A stretch of 64,000 nt of DNA from positions 1 through 64,000 of the forward strand of contig NZ_JAODMK010000001.1 of assembly GCF_025465545.1 (NCBI RefSeq). The letters run 5' to 3'. The notes below the pieces were generated by a model. The model did not search any database. It was not told where the DNA came from and saw nothing but the letters and a program-made list of their open reading frames with translations. Position 1 is the first letter of the stretch, and each line of letters begins with the position of its first letter. Both the position numbers and the translations under genes were made by a program. This DNA comes from Naasia sp. (GTDB lineage: Bacteria; Actinomycetota; Actinomycetes; Actinomycetales; Microbacteriaceae). This document shows positions 41,088 through 49,734 of the stretch, piece by piece.

Positions 41088-42083
41088 TCAGGAGCCGGCC
41101 GCGGCGTCGCCGTGCGCGGAGTAGCTGGACGGGTCGCCGGCCGAGAGGAAGTGCGCGCGGGCCAGATCGGCGGCGCCCACGACGCCCGCGCCTCCCGCGA
41201 ATTCGGCCACCCGGAACTCCGGCTCCGGGTGGTAGCCGCGAGCCGGAAGCGCATCCAGATAGGCCGCCCGCACCGGCTCGAGCAGCGCCTCGCCCGCCTC
41301 CGACACTCCCCCGCCGAAGACGAAGAGCTGCGGATCGAGCACCGCGCCGAGACTCGCGCAGGCCTGGCCCAGCCAGCCGCCGAGCTGCCGGAGCGCGGAC
41401 AGGGCGCCGGGGTCCCCCTCGCCGATCAGCCGGCCGACGTCGGTGCCGGTCAAGGCGCCGGTGCGGGTCCGCGCGGCCGCGAGGGCATTGCCGATGCCCC
41501 CTGCGTCTGCCATCTCGTTCGCCATCCTCAGCAGGGCCCGCCCCGAGCCGTACTGCTCGATGCAGCCGCGCGCACCGCAGCCGCAGGGCAGCCCGTCGGG
41601 CACCACCCGCAGGTGACCCAGTTCGGCGGCGGCCCCGAAGCCGCCGCGGAAGAGCTTGTCGTCGTGCACGATCGCGCCGCCTACGCCGGTGCCGATCGTG
41701 ATCATCACCATGTCGCTGACGAGCCGGCCGGTGCCGAAGCGGAACTCCGCCCAGCCGGCCGCGTTCGCGTCGTTCTCGACCAGGATCGGCAGCCCGAGGC
41801 GCGCCTCGAGCTTGTCCCGGAAGGGCTCGTTGCGCCAGGCGATGTTGGGCGCGTAGTAGACGACCGACTGCGCGGCGTCGATGAACCCTGCTGCGGCGAC
41901 GCCGACGGCGGCCACCTCGTGATCCGCGGCGAGCTGGGTGACCATCTCGACGACGGCATCCTCGAGCAGGGCACTGTCGCCGGCGGGGGTGGGCCTGCGG
42001 GTCTCCGCGACGATGGCGCCGAGATCGTCGACCACGGCGCCGGCGATCTTCGTGCCGCCGATGTCGATTCCTATCGCGTGCAC
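41088..42083 (-). CDS. ROK family sugar kinase (glucokinase-like)
   Basis: The 331-aa protein phosphorylates a hexose, probably glucose, using ATP or polyphosphate. It begins HAIGIDIGGTKIAGAVVDD, the ATP-binding ROK start. It has LVENDANAAGWAEF (catalytic Asp), the MITIGTGVGGAIVHDD loop, and the ROK zinc site CGCGARGCIEQYGSG. A TAGGCT box lies 6 bases before the GTG. The substrate assignment is inferred, since close ROK proteins include repressors, but no helix-turn-helix is present here. It is the first gene of a run leading to plsC and the DAHP synthase. Confidence 0.92.
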   Translation of the reverse strand: MHAIGIDIGGTKIAGAVVDDLGAIVAETRRPTPAGDSALLEDAVVEMVTQLAADHEVAAVGVAAAGFIDAAQSVVYYAPNIAWRNEPFRDKLEARLGLPILVENDANAAGWAEFRFGTGRLVSDMVMITIGTGVGGAIVHDDKLFRGGFGAAAELGHLRVVPDGLPCGCGARGCIEQYGSGRALLRMANEMADAGGIGNALAAARTRTGALTGTDVGRLIGEGDPGALSALRQLGGWLGQACASLGAVLDPQLFVFGGGVSEAGEALLEPVRAAYLDALPARGYHPEPEFRVAEFAGGAGVVGAADLARAHFLSAGDPSSYSAHGDAAAGS

Positions 42084-42089
42084 GGAGGA

Positions 42090-42095
42090 AGCCTA
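42090..42095 (-). promoter_or_regulatory. -10 box of leaderless ROK kinase gene
   Basis: TAGGCT-TCCTCC-GTG on the minus strand, with no Shine-Dalgarno in the message sense. Confidence 0.5.
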
Positions 42096-42192
42096 GTGGC
42101 GTGCGTACCCCGGACTGGGCGGCCGCCGCCAGGGGTCGGTGCACCCCCGCCCACTAGACTGGCGGCAGCATCCCGGTACCGAAGGAGTTGCC

Positions 42193-44013
42193 GTGCACCA
42201 GATCGACGCGCCCCCCATGACGGAGCCGACCCCGCAGGCCAACGCCACGGACCTCCTCCTCGAGCGGGTCGCTCTCACCCCGGATGTCCCCCTCTTCGCC
42301 CGCCAGCAGGGCGAGAAGTGGGTCGACGTCTCGGCCCGGGACTTCCTGGACCAGGTCCGCGCCCTCGCGAAGGGCTTCGTCGCGTCCGGCATCGAGCCGG
42401 GCGAGAAGATCGGCCTGATGGCCAGGACGCGCTACGAGTGGACGCTCATCGACTTCGCGGCCTGGTTCGCCGGCGCGATCGTGGTGCCCATCTACGAGAC
42501 CTCCGCGCCGGCCCAGGTTCAGTGGAACCTCAGCGACGCCGGCGCGATCGCCGTCTTCCTCGAGAGCCCGTCGCACTTCGCGAACTTCGACGAGGTGCAC
42601 GGCGACCTCCCCCAGGTGCGCCTGGTGTGGCAGATCGACCGCGGCGACCTGGACAAGCTCACCGCGCTCGGCGCCGCGGTTCCCGACGAGGAGCTCGAGC
42701 GCCGCCGCACCCTCGCCGGCGAAGACGACATCGCCACGATCATCTACACCTCGGGAACGACCGGACGCCCCAAGGGCTGCGTGCTGACGCACGAGAACTT
42801 CGTGGAGCTGAGCCGCAACACCCAGGCCGCCATCCCCGAGGTGCTGCGCCCCGGCAGCACCACCCTCCTCTTCATCCCGCTGGCGCACATCTTCGCCCGG
42901 TTCATCGCGGTGGTGAACATCTACAGCGGCGTGAAGACCGGGCACCAGCCCGACACCAAGAAGCTGCTCCCCTCGCTCGCGACCTTCAAGCCGACCTATC
43001 TCCTCGCGGTCCCGCGCGTCTTCGAGAAGGTCTACAACTCGTCCGAGCAGAAGGCAGAGGCCGGCGGCAAGGGCAAGATCTTCCGCAAAGCGGCCGATGT
43101 GGCGGTCGCCCACTCGAAGGCGCTCGACGCGGGCTCGGTCCCGCTCGGCCTCAAACTGCAGTTCGCGCTGTTCGACAAGCTCGTCTACGCCAAGATCCGG
43201 GCGGCGATGGGCGGCAAGGTCACCCACGCGGTGTCCGGCTCCGCCCCGCTCGGCGACCGGCTCGGCCACTTCTACCGCAGCCTCGGCATCCTGATCCTCG
43301 AGGGCTACGGGCTCACTGAGACCACCGCGCCCGTCTCGGTCGGGCGTCCGAGCAGCTTCCGCATCGGCACCGTCGGCCCCGTGATGCCCGGAGTCTCCAT
43401 CCGCATCCGCGACGACGGCGAGATCGAGACCAAGGGCGTCAACCTGTTCCGGGAGTACTGGAACAACCCTGCCGCCACCGCCGAGGCGTTCGACGGCGAG
43501 TGGTTCCGCACCGGCGACATCGGCGAACTGGACAGCGACGGACACCTCCGGATCACCGGTCGGAAGAAGGAGCTGCTCGTCACGGCGGGAGGCAAGAACG
43601 TCTCCCCCGCCGCGCTCGAGGACCCCATCCGCGCCAACCCGATCGTCGGTCAGGTCGTCGTCCTCGGCGACCGGCGCCCCTTCATCTCTGCGCTCATCAC
43701 ACTGGACGCGGAGATGCTGCCCGTGTGGCTGAAGAACAACGGTCAGGACGAGGCGATGCCGCTCGAACAGGCCGTCGACAACCCGGCCGTCCGCGCCGAG
43801 GTCCAGAGTGCGATCGACGCCGCGAACGCCCACGTCTCCCGGGCGGAGTCCATCCGCAAGTTCGTGATCCTGCCCACCGAGTTCACCGAGGACAGCGGAC
43901 ACCTCACCCCGAAGCTGAGCATCAAGCGCAACGCGATCCTCCAGGACTTCGCGGCCGCGATCGAGGAGCTCTACCGCGGAGCGCCGACCGCCACGGACAC
44001 CCTCGTGCACTAG
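42193..44013 (+). CDS. long-chain acyl-CoA ligase (FadD15-like)
   Basis: This 606-aa enzyme activates fatty acids through an acyl-adenylate and then CoA. It has the AMP-binding P-loop ATIIYTSGTTGRPKGCVLTHENF, the GYGLTETTAPVS motif, EWFRTGDIGELDSDGHLRITGRKKELLVTAGGKNVSP (landmarks only) and KLSIKRNAIL at the end. The GTG start at 42193 has GAAGGAG five bases upstream, which decides against an open frame that begins 18 codons earlier. A similar gene, fadD15, follows the plsC region in M. tuberculosis. The preferred chain length is unknown. Confidence 0.93.
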   Translation: MHQIDAPPMTEPTPQANATDLLLERVALTPDVPLFARQQGEKWVDVSARDFLDQVRALAKGFVASGIEPGEKIGLMARTRYEWTLIDFAAWFAGAIVVPIYETSAPAQVQWNLSDAGAIAVFLESPSHFANFDEVHGDLPQVRLVWQIDRGDLDKLTALGAAVPDEELERRRTLAGEDDIATIIYTSGTTGRPKGCVLTHENFVELSRNTQAAIPEVLRPGSTTLLFIPLAHIFARFIAVVNIYSGVKTGHQPDTKKLLPSLATFKPTYLLAVPRVFEKVYNSSEQKAEAGGKGKIFRKAADVAVAHSKALDAGSVPLGLKLQFALFDKLVYAKIRAAMGGKVTHAVSGSAPLGDRLGHFYRSLGILILEGYGLTETTAPVSVGRPSSFRIGTVGPVMPGVSIRIRDDGEIETKGVNLFREYWNNPAATAEAFDGEWFRTGDIGELDSDGHLRITGRKKELLVTAGGKNVSPAALEDPIRANPIVGQVVVLGDRRPFISALITLDAEMLPVWLKNNGQDEAMPLEQAVDNPAVRAEVQSAIDAANAHVSRAESIRKFVILPTEFTEDSGHLTPKLSIKRNAILQDFAAAIEELYRGAPTATDTLVH

Positions 44014-44024
44014 TCCCCCGGGTG

Positions 44025-44048
44025 GGGAAGGAGCCGGCAGCCCTTCCC
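44025..44048. terminator. hairpin between convergent acyl-CoA ligase and def
   Basis: The stem is GGGAAGG/CCTTCCC with a 10-base loop, 11 bases after the ligase stop and 13 before the def stop on the other strand. Confidence 0.55.
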
Positions 44049-44061
44049 TGCTCGAGAGCCG

Positions 44062-44574
44062 TCAGAACCAGGAGGACTCGCGGATGCGGCGCATCGCGTC
44101 GCGTCGGGCGTCCTTCTCGAGGCGGTCCAGGTAGAGCATGCCGTCGAGGTGGTCCACCTCGTGCTGGAGCGCCTGGGCGAGCAGGCCCGCCCCCTCCACC
44201 GACACCGGATTCCCGTCCAGATCGATCCCCTCGGCCCGAGCCCACGGCGATCGGCGCACCGGATACCAGAGGTCCGGGACGGAGAGGCAGCCCTCCTCCA
44301 CGAGCTCCGGGTCACCGCCGAGCTCCACGAGGACCGGGTTCAGCAGATAGCCGATGCGGCCGTCCACGTTGAAGCTGAACGCCCGCAGGTTGACCCCGAT
44401 CTGCGACGCGGCCACACCAGCGCGCCCCGGGATGGCCACCGAGTCGAGCAGGTCCGCCACGACTGCGCGGACGCGCTCGTCGATCTCCCCGACAGGCGCC
44501 GAGGCGGTCTTCAGCACCGGATCGCCGAAGAGCCGGATGGGACGCTCAGGCACCTCGTCGCACGGGGAGGCCAT
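44062..44574 (-). CDS. def: peptide deformylase
   Basis: PDF removes the formyl group from new proteins. The 170-aa metalloenzyme has motif 1 as RAGVAASQIGV (usually GxGxAAxQ), motif 2 EEGCLSVPDLWYPVRR (zinc Cys), and motif 3 LQHEVDHLDGMLYLDRL (HExxH). Motif 1 has Ser-Gln in place of the common Pro-Gln, a variant found in actinobacterial second deformylases. The gene starts inside the 3' end of the EspI-like ATPase gene (29-base overlap), so the two are coupled, though their products have no obvious shared task. Confidence 0.95.
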   Translation of the reverse strand: MASPCDEVPERPIRLFGDPVLKTASAPVGEIDERVRAVVADLLDSVAIPGRAGVAASQIGVNLRAFSFNVDGRIGYLLNPVLVELGGDPELVEEGCLSVPDLWYPVRRSPWARAEGIDLDGNPVSVEGAGLLAQALQHEVDHLDGMLYLDRLEKDARRDAMRRIRESSWF

Positions 44575-46162
44575 CGACGACCAGGGCCGCGAGCTGACGC
44601 GCCGCGTCCTTGGTCGTCTGCTTGAGATCCTTGTAGCTCACGACCGAGCCCGCAGCGAGCAGCGGGTCGTAGGGAATCCGGACCGTCTCCCGCACCCGGG
44701 ACTTGAAGTGCATCTCGATCTCGTCGAGCTTGACGAGGTTGGTGCCCTGGGTCGCCGTGTTGAGCGCCACGATCGCGTTCTTCACCAGTGCGCCGTACCC
44801 GTTCGCCTCGAGCCAGGTCAGCGTCTCCGACGCGAGCCTCGCCTCGTCGACGCTGCCGCCGGAGACGATGACGACCGAGTCGGCCCGCTGAAGGGTGGCC
44901 CGCATGACCGAGTGCACGATGCCGGTCCCGCAGTCGGTGAGCACGATCGAGTAGAAGCGCGCGGTGAGGTCGGCGACGACGTTGTAGTCGTTCTCGTCGA
45001 ACGCCTCGCTGAGCAGCGGATCGGTGTCCGAGGCGAGGATGTCCAGCCGCGTCTCGTCCCGGGACACCAGGGCGGTGAAGTCGGTGAAGCCGTTGATGCT
45101 CGCGGCGCGGTGCACGACGTCGCGCACGGTGGCGCGGGTCTGCTTCGTGACCCGCTCCGACAGCGTCCCCCGGTCGGGGTTGGCGTCGATCGCGATGATC
45201 CGGTCCTCACGGGCCGTTGCCATCGCCATGCCGAGGAGCGTCGTGACCGTGGTCTTGCCGACGCCGCCCTTGCGGGTGAGGATCGGCACGAAGCGGGTGC
45301 CGCCCTCGAACTGCTTGTCGATGCGGGTGTCCAGCTCCTTGCGCGCCCGCTCGGCCGGAGAGTCGCCCAGGTTCACCTTGTGCAGGGTGACCCCGTAGAC
45401 GAACTTGTTCCAGCGCCCCGTGGGCTGCGTGCGCCGGCCCCGGGACTCGATGAGACGGTCGGCGGTGAGCATCGACGCCGTCTCGGGCCCCTCGGCGTGA
45501 CGGCCGCGGAGGCTCTCACGCCGGCTGATCGTGGTGCCGTTGCCGGGAGTGCTTGGCTCGACCCGGGGCACCTCGCCCGTGACTCGGGAGAGGTCTCCGG
45601 TCTGCCGCGGAACCTCACCCGTGAAGCGAGACTGGTCGCCGCTCGGGCGGAGCGCGTCGCCCGTGGGCCGGGGCAGCTCGCCGGTCAGCCGCGGGACCTC
45701 ACTCGTGGTGAGTCGCGGGATCTCGCCGGTGTTGTAGCTGCTGCCGTAGGTGCGGCTGCCGAGCAGCGCGTCGTACGCGCTGCCGGTGCGGCGGTACGGG
45801 GTGCGCGCAGCGGGCTCCTCCCGGGGCGGAGCGATCTCGCCCAGCGCGATCTCGCCGGTGAGGGTGCCGGGCATCGCGCTCGGGGTGATGGCCACGTCGG
45901 AGATGCGCACGGCGGCCTCATCGGCGGGCACGTCGCGGGCCTCGACGGGAGGAAGGTCGATGGAGATCGTCAGAGACTCGGGAAGGCTCGTCGCGAGACG
46001 CTCCCCCGGCTCGTCGATCAGCACGCCGTGGTACTCGTCGAAGTCCAGCTCCGGGTCCGGCGCCGCGTCGGCGGGAGTCTCGAGCACCTGCCCGGGAGGC
46101 TCGGGCTTCTTGCGTTTGGTCGCCACAGGCCCAGCCTTCCGTTCCGTCTTCAGCACGCTCAT
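44546..46162 (-). CDS. EspI-like MinD/ParA-family ATPase with repeat N-terminus
   Basis: This 538-aa protein has two parts. Residues 1-245 are disordered and acidic, rich in Thr/Pro. They include eight heptads of the GExPRxT type at residues 145-202 (TGEIPRLT, TSEVPRLT, GELPRPT and so on). Residues about 250-535 form a MinD-like P-loop ATPase: RFVPILTRKGGVGKTTVTTLL, RIIAIDANPDRGTLSERV, FYSIVLTDCGTG, VIVSGGSVDEARLAS and IPYDPLLAAG. The lead-in RWNKFVYGVTLHKVNLGDSP and the order of blocks resemble the ATPase half of mycobacterial EspI (Rv3876). No ESX genes lie in the window. Its role is unknown. Confidence 0.8.
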   Translation of the reverse strand: MSVLKTERKAGPVATKRKKPEPPGQVLETPADAAPDPELDFDEYHGVLIDEPGERLATSLPESLTISIDLPPVEARDVPADEAAVRISDVAITPSAMPGTLTGEIALGEIAPPREEPAARTPYRRTGSAYDALLGSRTYGSSYNTGEIPRLTTSEVPRLTGELPRPTGDALRPSGDQSRFTGEVPRQTGDLSRVTGEVPRVEPSTPGNGTTISRRESLRGRHAEGPETASMLTADRLIESRGRRTQPTGRWNKFVYGVTLHKVNLGDSPAERARKELDTRIDKQFEGGTRFVPILTRKGGVGKTTVTTLLGMAMATAREDRIIAIDANPDRGTLSERVTKQTRATVRDVVHRAASINGFTDFTALVSRDETRLDILASDTDPLLSEAFDENDYNVVADLTARFYSIVLTDCGTGIVHSVMRATLQRADSVVIVSGGSVDEARLASETLTWLEANGYGALVKNAIVALNTATQGTNLVKLDEIEMHFKSRVRETVRIPYDPLLAAGSVVSYKDLKQTTKDAARQLAALVVDGLPVRRGA

Positions 46163-46168
46163 TTTACC

Positions 46169-46174
46169 AAGCTA
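46169..46174 (-). promoter_or_regulatory. -10 box of leaderless EspI-like gene
   Basis: TAGCTT-GGTAAA-ATG on the minus strand. It separates this gene from pyc, which ends 82 bases upstream. Confidence 0.5.
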
Positions 46175-46244
46175 GGTCGAAGGGTCCTGGGAGCACGGTT
46201 GCCGCGCGGCGGCACGCCGAAGAAAATGCCCGCAATCCCGCGGA

Positions 46245-49200
46245 TCAGGACGAGACGGAGGCGATCTCGGCGATCAGGTCGCCCGCCTCCACCTGCTGCG
46301 TCGGCGCGATGGCGATGCGAGCCACGGTGCCCCCGGTCGGGGTCGTGATCGCGGCCTCCATCTTCATCGCCTCGATCGTCGCGATCGACTGCCCGGCGGC
46401 CACCGTGTCGCCGACGGCCACCTTCACGGTGACCACTCCGGAGAAGGGCGCGGGAACGTGGCCCGGCGTGGCGGGATCCGCCTTCTCTGCCGACTTCAGG
46501 TCGACCTCGACGCTCTTGTCGCGCACCGCGATCGGCCGCAGCTGGCCGTTCAGGGTGGTCATGACGTTGCGCATGCCCTTCTCGTCCACCTCGCCGATGG
46601 CCTCGAGGCCGACGAAGAGCTGGACGCCACGGCTGATCCGCACAGTGTGCTCGAGCCCGCGCTCGAGGCCGTAGAGGTAGTCGGAGGTCTCGAGCACCGA
46701 CACGTCACCGTACTGCTCGCGCACCTGCTCGAACTGGCGGGTGGGACCGGGGAACAGCAGCCGGTTGAGCGCCGATCGCCGGGTCGCCCCCGCCTGCTCG
46801 AGCGCGGCGCGGTCGTCGTCGCCGAGCTCCGCGACCGAGACGTCGACCGTGCGGCCGGCCAGCACCTTCGACCGGAACGGCTCCGGCCAGCCGCCCGGCA
46901 GGTCGCCGAGCTCGCCGGCCATGAAGCCGATCACCGAGTCGGGGATGTCGTAGTTCTGGGGGTTCTGCTCGAAGTCGCCGGGGTCCGCGCCGACGGCCGC
47001 GAGGTGCAGCGCCAGGTCACCGACGACCTTGGATGACGGCGTGACCTTGGGGATCCGGCCGAGGATGCGGTCGGCCGCGGCGTAGAGGTCCTCGATGAGC
47101 TCGAAGCGGTCGGCCAGGCCCAGCGCCATCGCCTGCTGGCGGAGGTTGGAGAGCTGGCCGCCCGGGATCTCGTGGTGATAGACGCGCCCGGTGGGGCCGG
47201 GCAGTCCCGACTCGAACGGCCGGTACTGCGCGCGGACGGCCTCCCAGTACGGCTCGAAGTCGGCCACGGCCTGCAGGTCGAGTCCGGTGTCGCGCTCGGT
47301 GTCGGCCAGCGCGGCGACGAGCGCGGAGGCGGAGACCTGGCTGGTGGTGCCGGCCATCGCGGCACTCGCCACGTCGACCGCGTCCACGCCGGCCTCGCTG
47401 GCGGCCAGCAGGGTGGCGAGCTGCCCGCCCGCGGTGTCGTGCGTGTGCAGATGCACCGGCAGGTCGAACCGCTCGCGGAGCGCCGCGACGAGCTTGGCCG
47501 CGGCGTAGGGGCGGAGCAGGCCCGCCATGTCCTTGATGGCGAGGATGTGCGCGCCGGCGTCGACCATCTGCTCGGCGAGGCGCAGGTAGTAGTCGAGGGT
47601 GTAGAGGTCCTCGGCGGGGTCGAGCAGGTTGCCGGTGTAGCAGAGCGCCACCTCGGCGACGGCGGAGTCGGCGGCACGGACGGCGTCGATCGCCGGCCGC
47701 ATCTGCGCGACGTCGTTGAGCGCGTCGAAGATGCGGAAGATGTCGACGCCGGTTGCGGCGGCCTCCGCGACGAAGGCGTCGGTCACCGCGGTGGGATACG
47801 GCGTGTAGCCGACGGTGTTCCGGCCGCGCAGCAGCATCTGCAGGGCGACGTTGGGCATCGCCTCGCGGAGGGCGGCGAGGCGCTCCCAGGGGTCCTCACC
47901 GAGGAAGCGGAGGGCCACGTCGTAGGTGGCGCCGCCCCACGCCTCGACCGAGAGCAGGCCAGGAAGCGAGCGGGCGAGGTGCGGCGCGACTGCGACCAGG
48001 TCCCGGGTGCGCACGCGGGTCGCCAGCAGCGACTGGTGGGCATCCCGGAAGGTGGTGTCGGTCACGGCGAGGGCGGTCGACCGGCGGAGATCCGCGGCGA
48101 AGCCCTCCGGGCCGAGCTCGAGCAGCCGCTGGCGGGAGCCCGCCGGCGCGGGGGCGCTGAGGTCGATCGCCGGCAGCTTGTCGGCGGGGTTGGCGCCGGG
48201 GGGCCGCGCACCCCAGGGCTGGTTGACCGTGACCTCGGCGAGCCAGCCGAGGATGCGGGTGCCGCGGTCCCGGGACGGATCCTTCTGGATCAGGCCGGGG
48301 CGCTCGTCGATGAAGGACGTGCTGAGGTCGCCCGCGACGAACGACGGGTCGTCGAGCACGGCCTGCAGGAACGGGATGTTGGTGGAGACGCCGCGGATGC
48401 GGAACTCGGCGAGCCCGCGCTTCGCGCGCGCCACCGCAGCGGGGAAGTCACGGCCCCGGGCGGTCATCTTGGCGAGCATCGAGTCGAAATGAGGGCTGAT
48501 CTGGGCGCCCTGCGCGATCGTGCCGCCGTCGAGGCGGATGCCTGCTCCACCGGGCGACCGGTAGGTCGTGATCTTGCCGGTGTCGGGGCGGAAGCCCTGC
48601 GACGGGTCCTCGGTGGTGATGCGGCACTGCAGCGCCGCGCCGCGCAGGCGCAGCTTGTCCTGGGTGAGCCCCAGCTCGGCGAGCGTCGCGCCCGCGGCGA
48701 TGCGCATCTGCGACTGCACGAGGTCGACGTCGGTGACCTCCTCGGTCACCGTGTGCTCGACCTGGATGCGGGGGTTCATCTCGATGAAGACGTGCGTGCC
48801 CGCCCGCTCCCCCGCGGTGTCGACGAGGAACTCGACCGTGCCCGCGTTCACGTAGCCGATCGACTCGGCGAAGGCGACGGCGTCCCGGTACAGCGACTGC
48901 CGGAGGTCCTCGTCGAGGTTCGGCGCCGGCGCGATCTCGATGACCTTCTGGTGCCGGCGCTGCACCGAGCAGTCGCGCTCGAAGAGGTGCACGGTGCCGC
49001 CCTGGCCGTCCGCGAGGATCTGCACCTCGATGTGCCGGGGCCGCAGCACCGCCTGCTCGAGGAACATGGTGGGGTCACCGAAGGCGCTGTCCGCCTCCCG
49101 CATCGCCGCGGTCAGGGCGTCGCGGAGGTCCTCCTTGGCGTTGACCCGGCGCATGCCGCGCCCGCCGCCACCGGCGACCGCCTTGGCGAAGATGGGGAAG

Positions 49201-49655
49201 CCGATCTCGTCGGCGGCGGCGATCAGCTCGTCGAGATCGGCCGACGGAAGGCTCGACTTGAGGACCGGCACGCCGGCCTTCGTCGCATACTCCTTGGCGG
49301 CCACCTTGTTGCCCGCCATCTCGAGCACCTCGGGAGGAGGGCCGATGAAGGTGATGCCGGCCGCGCGGGCTTCCTCCGCAAGCTCGGGATTCTCGCTGAG
49401 GAAGCCGTAGCCGGGATAGATCGCGTCCGCGCCCGACTCCTTGGCGACGCGGATGATCTCGGCCACATCCAGGTAGGCGCGGACCGGATGCCCCGGCTGC
49501 CCGATCAGGTAGGCCTCGTCCGCCTTGAGGCGGTGCATCGAGTTGCGGTCCTCGTAGGGGAAGACGGCGACGGTCTTCGCACCCAGTTCGTACGCCGCAC
49601 GGAACGCGCGGATCGCGATTTCGCCGCGGTTGGCCACCAGGATCTTGGAAAACAA
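46245..49655 (-). CDS. pyc: pyruvate carboxylase
   Basis: Pyc carboxylates pyruvate to oxaloacetate, refilling the TCA cycle, using ATP and biotin. The 1136-aa protein has the biotin carboxylase half (SKILVANRGEIAIRAFRAA, AVAGGGGRGMRRV, FIEMNPRIQVEHTVTEEV). The carboxyltransferase barrel follows (VTDTTFRDAHQSLLATRVRT, HLHTHDTAGGQLATLLAAS). It ends with the biotinyl domain with its lysine in IEAMKMEA. I use the TTG at 49655 giving (M)FSKILVANRGE, with GGAGGAGG upstream. The open frame continues 135 codons further up across a divergent gene and is rejected. Confidence 0.97.
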   Translation of the reverse strand: MFSKILVANRGEIAIRAFRAAYELGAKTVAVFPYEDRNSMHRLKADEAYLIGQPGHPVRAYLDVAEIIRVAKESGADAIYPGYGFLSENPELAEEARAAGITFIGPPPEVLEMAGNKVAAKEYATKAGVPVLKSSLPSADLDELIAAADEIGFPIFAKAVAGGGGRGMRRVNAKEDLRDALTAAMREADSAFGDPTMFLEQAVLRPRHIEVQILADGQGGTVHLFERDCSVQRRHQKVIEIAPAPNLDEDLRQSLYRDAVAFAESIGYVNAGTVEFLVDTAGERAGTHVFIEMNPRIQVEHTVTEEVTDVDLVQSQMRIAAGATLAELGLTQDKLRLRGAALQCRITTEDPSQGFRPDTGKITTYRSPGGAGIRLDGGTIAQGAQISPHFDSMLAKMTARGRDFPAAVARAKRGLAEFRIRGVSTNIPFLQAVLDDPSFVAGDLSTSFIDERPGLIQKDPSRDRGTRILGWLAEVTVNQPWGARPPGANPADKLPAIDLSAPAPAGSRQRLLELGPEGFAADLRRSTALAVTDTTFRDAHQSLLATRVRTRDLVAVAPHLARSLPGLLSVEAWGGATYDVALRFLGEDPWERLAALREAMPNVALQMLLRGRNTVGYTPYPTAVTDAFVAEAAATGVDIFRIFDALNDVAQMRPAIDAVRAADSAVAEVALCYTGNLLDPAEDLYTLDYYLRLAEQMVDAGAHILAIKDMAGLLRPYAAAKLVAALRERFDLPVHLHTHDTAGGQLATLLAASEAGVDAVDVASAAMAGTTSQVSASALVAALADTERDTGLDLQAVADFEPYWEAVRAQYRPFESGLPGPTGRVYHHEIPGGQLSNLRQQAMALGLADRFELIEDLYAAADRILGRIPKVTPSSKVVGDLALHLAAVGADPGDFEQNPQNYDIPDSVIGFMAGELGDLPGGWPEPFRSKVLAGRTVDVSVAELGDDDRAALEQAGATRRSALNRLLFPGPTRQFEQVREQYGDVSVLETSDYLYGLERGLEHTVRISRGVQLFVGLEAIGEVDEKGMRNVMTTLNGQLRPIAVRDKSVEVDLKSAEKADPATPGHVPAPFSGVVTVKVAVGDTVAAGQSIATIEAMKMEAAITTPTGGTVARIAIAPTQQVEAGDLIAEIASVSS

Positions 49656-49721
49656 CGAGGAGCCTCCTCCGGCGCCCGCGCCGATCCGTCTGTCGTTTGG
49701 GTTCCCCCAGACTACTGAAGG

Positions 49722-49727
49722 TAGCCT
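49722..49727 (+). promoter_or_regulatory. -10 box of leaderless ParA-like gene
   Basis: TAGCCT-TGACCTC-GTG, with a 7-base gap and no Shine-Dalgarno. Confidence 0.55.
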
Positions 49728-49734
49728 TGACCTC

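Noticed and set aside
42154-44010. 618-codon minus-strand frame opposite the acyl-CoA ligase
   Set aside because: No motif, mirrored codon pattern, and the opposite strand encodes a complete AMP-binding enzyme.
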